A DNA stretch of 16,811 nucleotides from contig JAOTTZ010000007.1 of NCBI GenBank assembly GCA_029864165.1, positions 1 to 16,811 of the forward strand, in the 5' to 3' direction. The notes below the pieces were generated by a model. The model was not told where the DNA came from. It did no database searches and saw only the letters and a program-made list of their open reading frames with translations. Source of the stretch: Burkholderiaceae bacterium. Its GTDB lineage: Bacteria > Pseudomonadota > Gammaproteobacteria > Burkholderiales > Burkholderiaceae_C. Shown in pieces: positions 14,830 through 16,811 of the stretch; the first letter of the stretch is position 1, and each line of letters starts with the position of its first letter. Both the position numbers and the translations under genes were made by a program.

Positions 14830-15528
14830 ATGACTCACTCAGAACCCGATGAAGTAAGGGCACGGTACCTGCGTCGCGTGGACAGCATTGAGCCTGATCG
14901 CTACAGCCTGTTGAAACCCGACGTCTGGCACAGTGTGTTTGAGCGCCAGCGCGCCATGCTAAAGCTGTTTGCGGCCCACGGATTCAATAGCTTTACCCAA
15001 ACTCGGTTGCTCGAGGTGGGGTGCGGCGCGGGGGGGAATCTTCTCGAGTTGTTACGCATGGGATTCGCGCCCGAGAACTTGAGCGGTGTGGAGCTGCTCC
15101 CGGAGCGCTTCGCACTGGCCCGTCGCGCGCTTCCAACCGCTGTGACCTTGCATGAGGGCAATGCCGTGCAACTGCAGGTTGCTGGGCGGTCACTCGACAT
15201 CGTGTTGGCATCAACGGTGTTCTCTTCGTTGCTGGACGATGCGTTCCAGCAGCAACTGGCCGACACGATGTGGCGCTGGCTCAAGCCTGGCGGCACGGTA
15301 CTGTGGTACGACTTCACCGTCGACAACCCACGCAACCCCGATGTGCGCGGTGTACCGCTGGCACGTGTTCGGGCGCTGTTCCCGGCTGGCCACATCACAC
15401 ACCGCCGGCTGACCCTTGCGCCACCGATCGCGCGTGCGGTCACCAGACTGCACCCTGCGCTCTACACTGTATTTAACGCCCTGCCTGTGCTGCGTACCCA
15501 CATACTGTGCTGGATTCGAAAGCCGTGA
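14830..15528 (+). CDS. Class I SAM-dependent methyltransferase
   Basis: Methyltransferase of 232 residues. Motif [17 protein letters not shown] is at 60-75, the acidic residue of motif II in [10 protein letters not shown] near 85-94, and a motif-III-like [16 protein letters not shown] and post-motif [12 protein letters not shown] follow, as in Methyltransf_11/25-type enzymes. The target is unknown. In this setting it may O-methylate a sugar, perhaps as a chain-end cap or decoration. It is unrelated in opening sequence to the pseudaminic-acid-associated methylase upstream, so the cluster carries two separate methylation functions. ATG 14830 abuts the preceding stop with no gap, and its end overlaps the following gene by 4 or 22 bases depending on the start chosen there. 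Confidence 0.77.
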   Translation: MTHSEPDEVRARYLRRVDSIEPDRYSLLKPDVWHSVFERQRAMLKLFAAHGFNSFTQTRLLEVGCGAGGNLLELLRMGFAPENLSGVELLPERFALARRALPTAVTLHEGNAVQLQVAGRSLDIVLASTVFSSLLDDAFQQQLADTMWRWLKPGGTVLWYDFTVDNPRNPDVRGVPLARVRALFPAGHITHRRLTLAPPIARAVTRLHPALYTVFNALPVLRTHILCWIRKP

Positions 15529-16685
15529 CCGCCGCATTCCTTCCCTTTGCCTTGCCTGACATTGGTGAGGAAGAGATCGCCGAAGTGGTGGATACGCTGC
15601 GCTCGGGCTGGGTGACCACCGGTCCGAAAGCCAAGCGCTTCGAGCGGGACTTTGTCGCATACCTCGGTGACCAAGCGCTCGAAGCCGTCGCCGTCAATTC
15701 CGCCACCGCGGGTTTGCATCTGGCGCTGGAAGCGCTCGGCATAGGCCCGGGCGACGAGGTCATCACCACCACGCACACATTCACCGCGACGGCCGAAGTG
15801 GTGCGCTATCTGGGTGCCGACGCGGTGCTGGTGGACATAGACCCCGCCACCCTGAACATCGATCCGCGAGCCGTCGAGGCGGCCGTCACACCCGCGACGC
15901 GCGCCATCGTTGCGGTGCATTACGCCGGCCTTGCGGCGGACATGGCGGCCATTTTGGATATCGCAAAGCGCTACAAACTCAAGGTGGTGGAAGATGCTGC
16001 ACACGCATTGCCCGCGACTTGCGGCGGCCGGTTGATCGGGACGCTTGCCTCGGACGCCGCTGTTTTCAGCTTCTACGCCAACAAGACCATCACCACCGGT
16101 GAGGGCGGCATGCTTGTCACGCGCAATCCAGAACTAGCTGCACGCGCGCGCGTGATGCGCCTGCACGGTATAAACCGAGACGCGTTCTATCGCTTCACCG
16201 CCAACGTACCCAGTTGGTATTACGAAGTTGTGGCACCAGGCTTCAAGTACAACCTGACCGATATTGCTGCTGCGATTGGCCTGCACCAACTCAAGCGATT
16301 GCCGAATTTGCTGAGGCGCCGTGTCGAACTCGCGGCGCAATTCGACGAACAACTTACCGGCTTGCCTTTGCTGCTACCACCCAAGCCCGCAGCGGGTGAG
16401 ACGCACGCGTGGCATCTTTATGTCGTCCGCTTGAGCGCCGGTGCACCCGTGTCACGCGACCGCTTCATCGAGTTGATGTTCGAGGCTGGTATCGGCTGCA
16501 GCGTGCACTACATACCGTTGCACTTGCAACCATACTGGCGCGACCGCTATGGCCTCACGCCTGAGCGTTTCCCGCACAGCCAGCGCGTTTATGAGCAAAT
16601 GGTGAGCCTGCCGCTTTACACGCGCATGAGTGACGCCGACGCACAGCGCGTGTGCAATGCGGTGCGTGGCATCCTGCGCCCATGA
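15525..16685 (+). CDS. DegT/DnrJ/EryC1/StrS aminotransferase (second, not PseC)
   Basis: PLP-dependent nucleotide-sugar aminotransferase of 386 residues. It begins [18 protein letters not shown] (5-22) and continues with [14 protein letters not shown] (27-40), [12 protein letters not shown], and EDAAH carrying Asp157. The Schiff-base Lys187 lies in [15 protein letters not shown]. This sequence type occurs in perosamine, bacillosamine, viosamine and similar 4-amino sugar synthases. It probably aminates C4 of a 4-keto-6-deoxy nucleotide sugar other than the PseB product. A matching dehydratase is not in the window and may lie downstream. It stands immediately before an initiating phosphoglycosyl transferase, suggesting that it makes the first sugar of the glycan. 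GTG 15525 overlaps the upstream stop as GTGA, the same pattern as elsewhere in the operon; GTG 15507 is an in-frame alternative adding 6 residues. Confidence 0.85.
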   Translation: MTAAFLPFALPDIGEEEIAEVVDTLRSGWVTTGPKAKRFERDFVAYLGDQALEAVAVNSATAGLHLALEALGIGPGDEVITTTHTFTATAEVVRYLGADAVLVDIDPATLNIDPRAVEAAVTPATRAIVAVHYAGLAADMAAILDIAKRYKLKVVEDAAHALPATCGGRLIGTLASDAAVFSFYANKTITTGEGGMLVTRNPELAARARVMRLHGINRDAFYRFTANVPSWYYEVVAPGFKYNLTDIAAAIGLHQLKRLPNLLRRRVELAAQFDEQLTGLPLLLPPKPAAGETHAWHLYVVRLSAGAPVSRDRFIELMFEAGIGCSVHYIPLHLQPYWRDRYGLTPERFPHSQRVYEQMVSLPLYTRMSDADAQRVCNAVRGILRP

Positions 16686-16692
16686 GCCTTGT

Positions 16693-16811
16693 ATGGCCAA
16701 GCGCATCTTTGACTTGTGCCTCGCCAGTCTTGCCCTGCTGCTGCTGGCGCCACTGATGCTGCTGATTGCCCTTTGCATCAAGCTCGACTCCGGCGGCCCG
16801 GTGTTTTACCG
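16693..16811 (+). CDS. Initiating phosphoglycosyl transferase, PglC/WcaJ-domain type (partial, cut by right edge)
   Basis: Only the first 39 codons are visible. MAKRIFDLCLAS, then a leucine-rich membrane helix and CIKLDSGGPVFYR match the start of the bacterial sugar transferase domain (monotopic phosphoglycosyl transferase). That enzyme moves a sugar-1-phosphate from a UDP-sugar to undecaprenyl phosphate at the inner membrane. The domain begins at the N-terminus without extra membrane helices, indicating the short PglC-like form, not the long WbaP/WcaJ form. ATG 16693 lies 7 bases after the aminotransferase stop. ATG 16682 overlaps that stop but is in another frame. Its substrate is probably the product of the neighbouring aminotransferase, which is an inference. 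Confidence 0.85.
   Translation, partial: MAKRIFDLCLASLALLLLAPLMLLIALCIKLDSGGPVFY

Noticed and set aside
1..16811. tRNA, rRNA, CRISPR array, transposase gene, phage or toxin-antitoxin genes
   Set aside because: None was recognised on either strand; the only mobile-element-like signal is the palindromic element at 1321-1473.

Overview
The window reads as a chromosomal segment of a high-GC Gram-negative bacterium. It is most likely a betaproteobacterium of the Burkholderiales (Comamonadaceae-like). That placement is inferred from the style of the LysS protein, the high-GC codon use, the frequent GTG starts and the palindromic intergenic repeat; no database search was possible.

Layout. Positions 1-1243 hold the N-terminal four fifths of a lysyl-tRNA synthetase gene (lysS) on the minus strand, running off the left edge. 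Positions 1244-1644 are a divergent intergenic region. It holds a possible lysS promoter with an inverted repeat in its spacer, and a 153-bp, nearly self-complementary element (1321-1473) flanked by an 8-9 bp direct repeat. From 1645 to the right edge, sixteen genes all lie on the plus strand with mostly overlapping or near-touching junctions, forming a surface-glycan operon. In order they are: Wzx-type flippase, GT-B transferase-like protein (QHG type), PseB, PseC, SpsF-like cytidylyltransferase, pseudaminic-acid-associated methylase, N-acetyl-sugar amidotransferase (PseA/WbpG/WbuX type), HisH-like glutaminase, HisF-like ammonia lyase, a PseG-PseH fusion, PseI, a left-handed beta-helix acyltransferase, an ExoA-like family 2 glycosyltransferase with membrane tail, a SAM methyltransferase, a second DegT/DnrJ/EryC1/StrS aminotransferase, and the start of a PglC-type initiating phosphoglycosyl transferase cut by the right edge.

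How they fit together. PseB, PseC and the PseH domain would turn UDP-GlcNAc into UDP-2,4-diacetamido-2,4,6-trideoxy-L-altrose. The PseG domain removes UDP, PseI condenses the sugar with PEP to pseudaminic acid, and the SpsF-like protein probably makes the CMP-sugar in place of a canonical PseF. The PseA/HisH/HisF trio predicts that one N-acetyl group becomes an acetamidino group. The methylase, hexapeptide acyltransferase and second methyltransferase predict further decoration. The flippase, two transferases and the initiating transferase indicate that the nonulosonate goes into a lipid-linked polysaccharide or oligosaccharide (O-antigen, capsule or EPS), not only onto flagellin. No Wzy polymerase, Wzz or Maf-type flagellin transferase is visible in the window.

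The most notable points are the replacement of PseF by an SpsF-type enzyme, the PseG-PseH fusion, loss of the canonical HisF Asp11 with retention of the second catalytic Asp, the unassigned GT-B protein as candidate pseudaminyltransferase, and the palindromic element at the boundary of the cluster.
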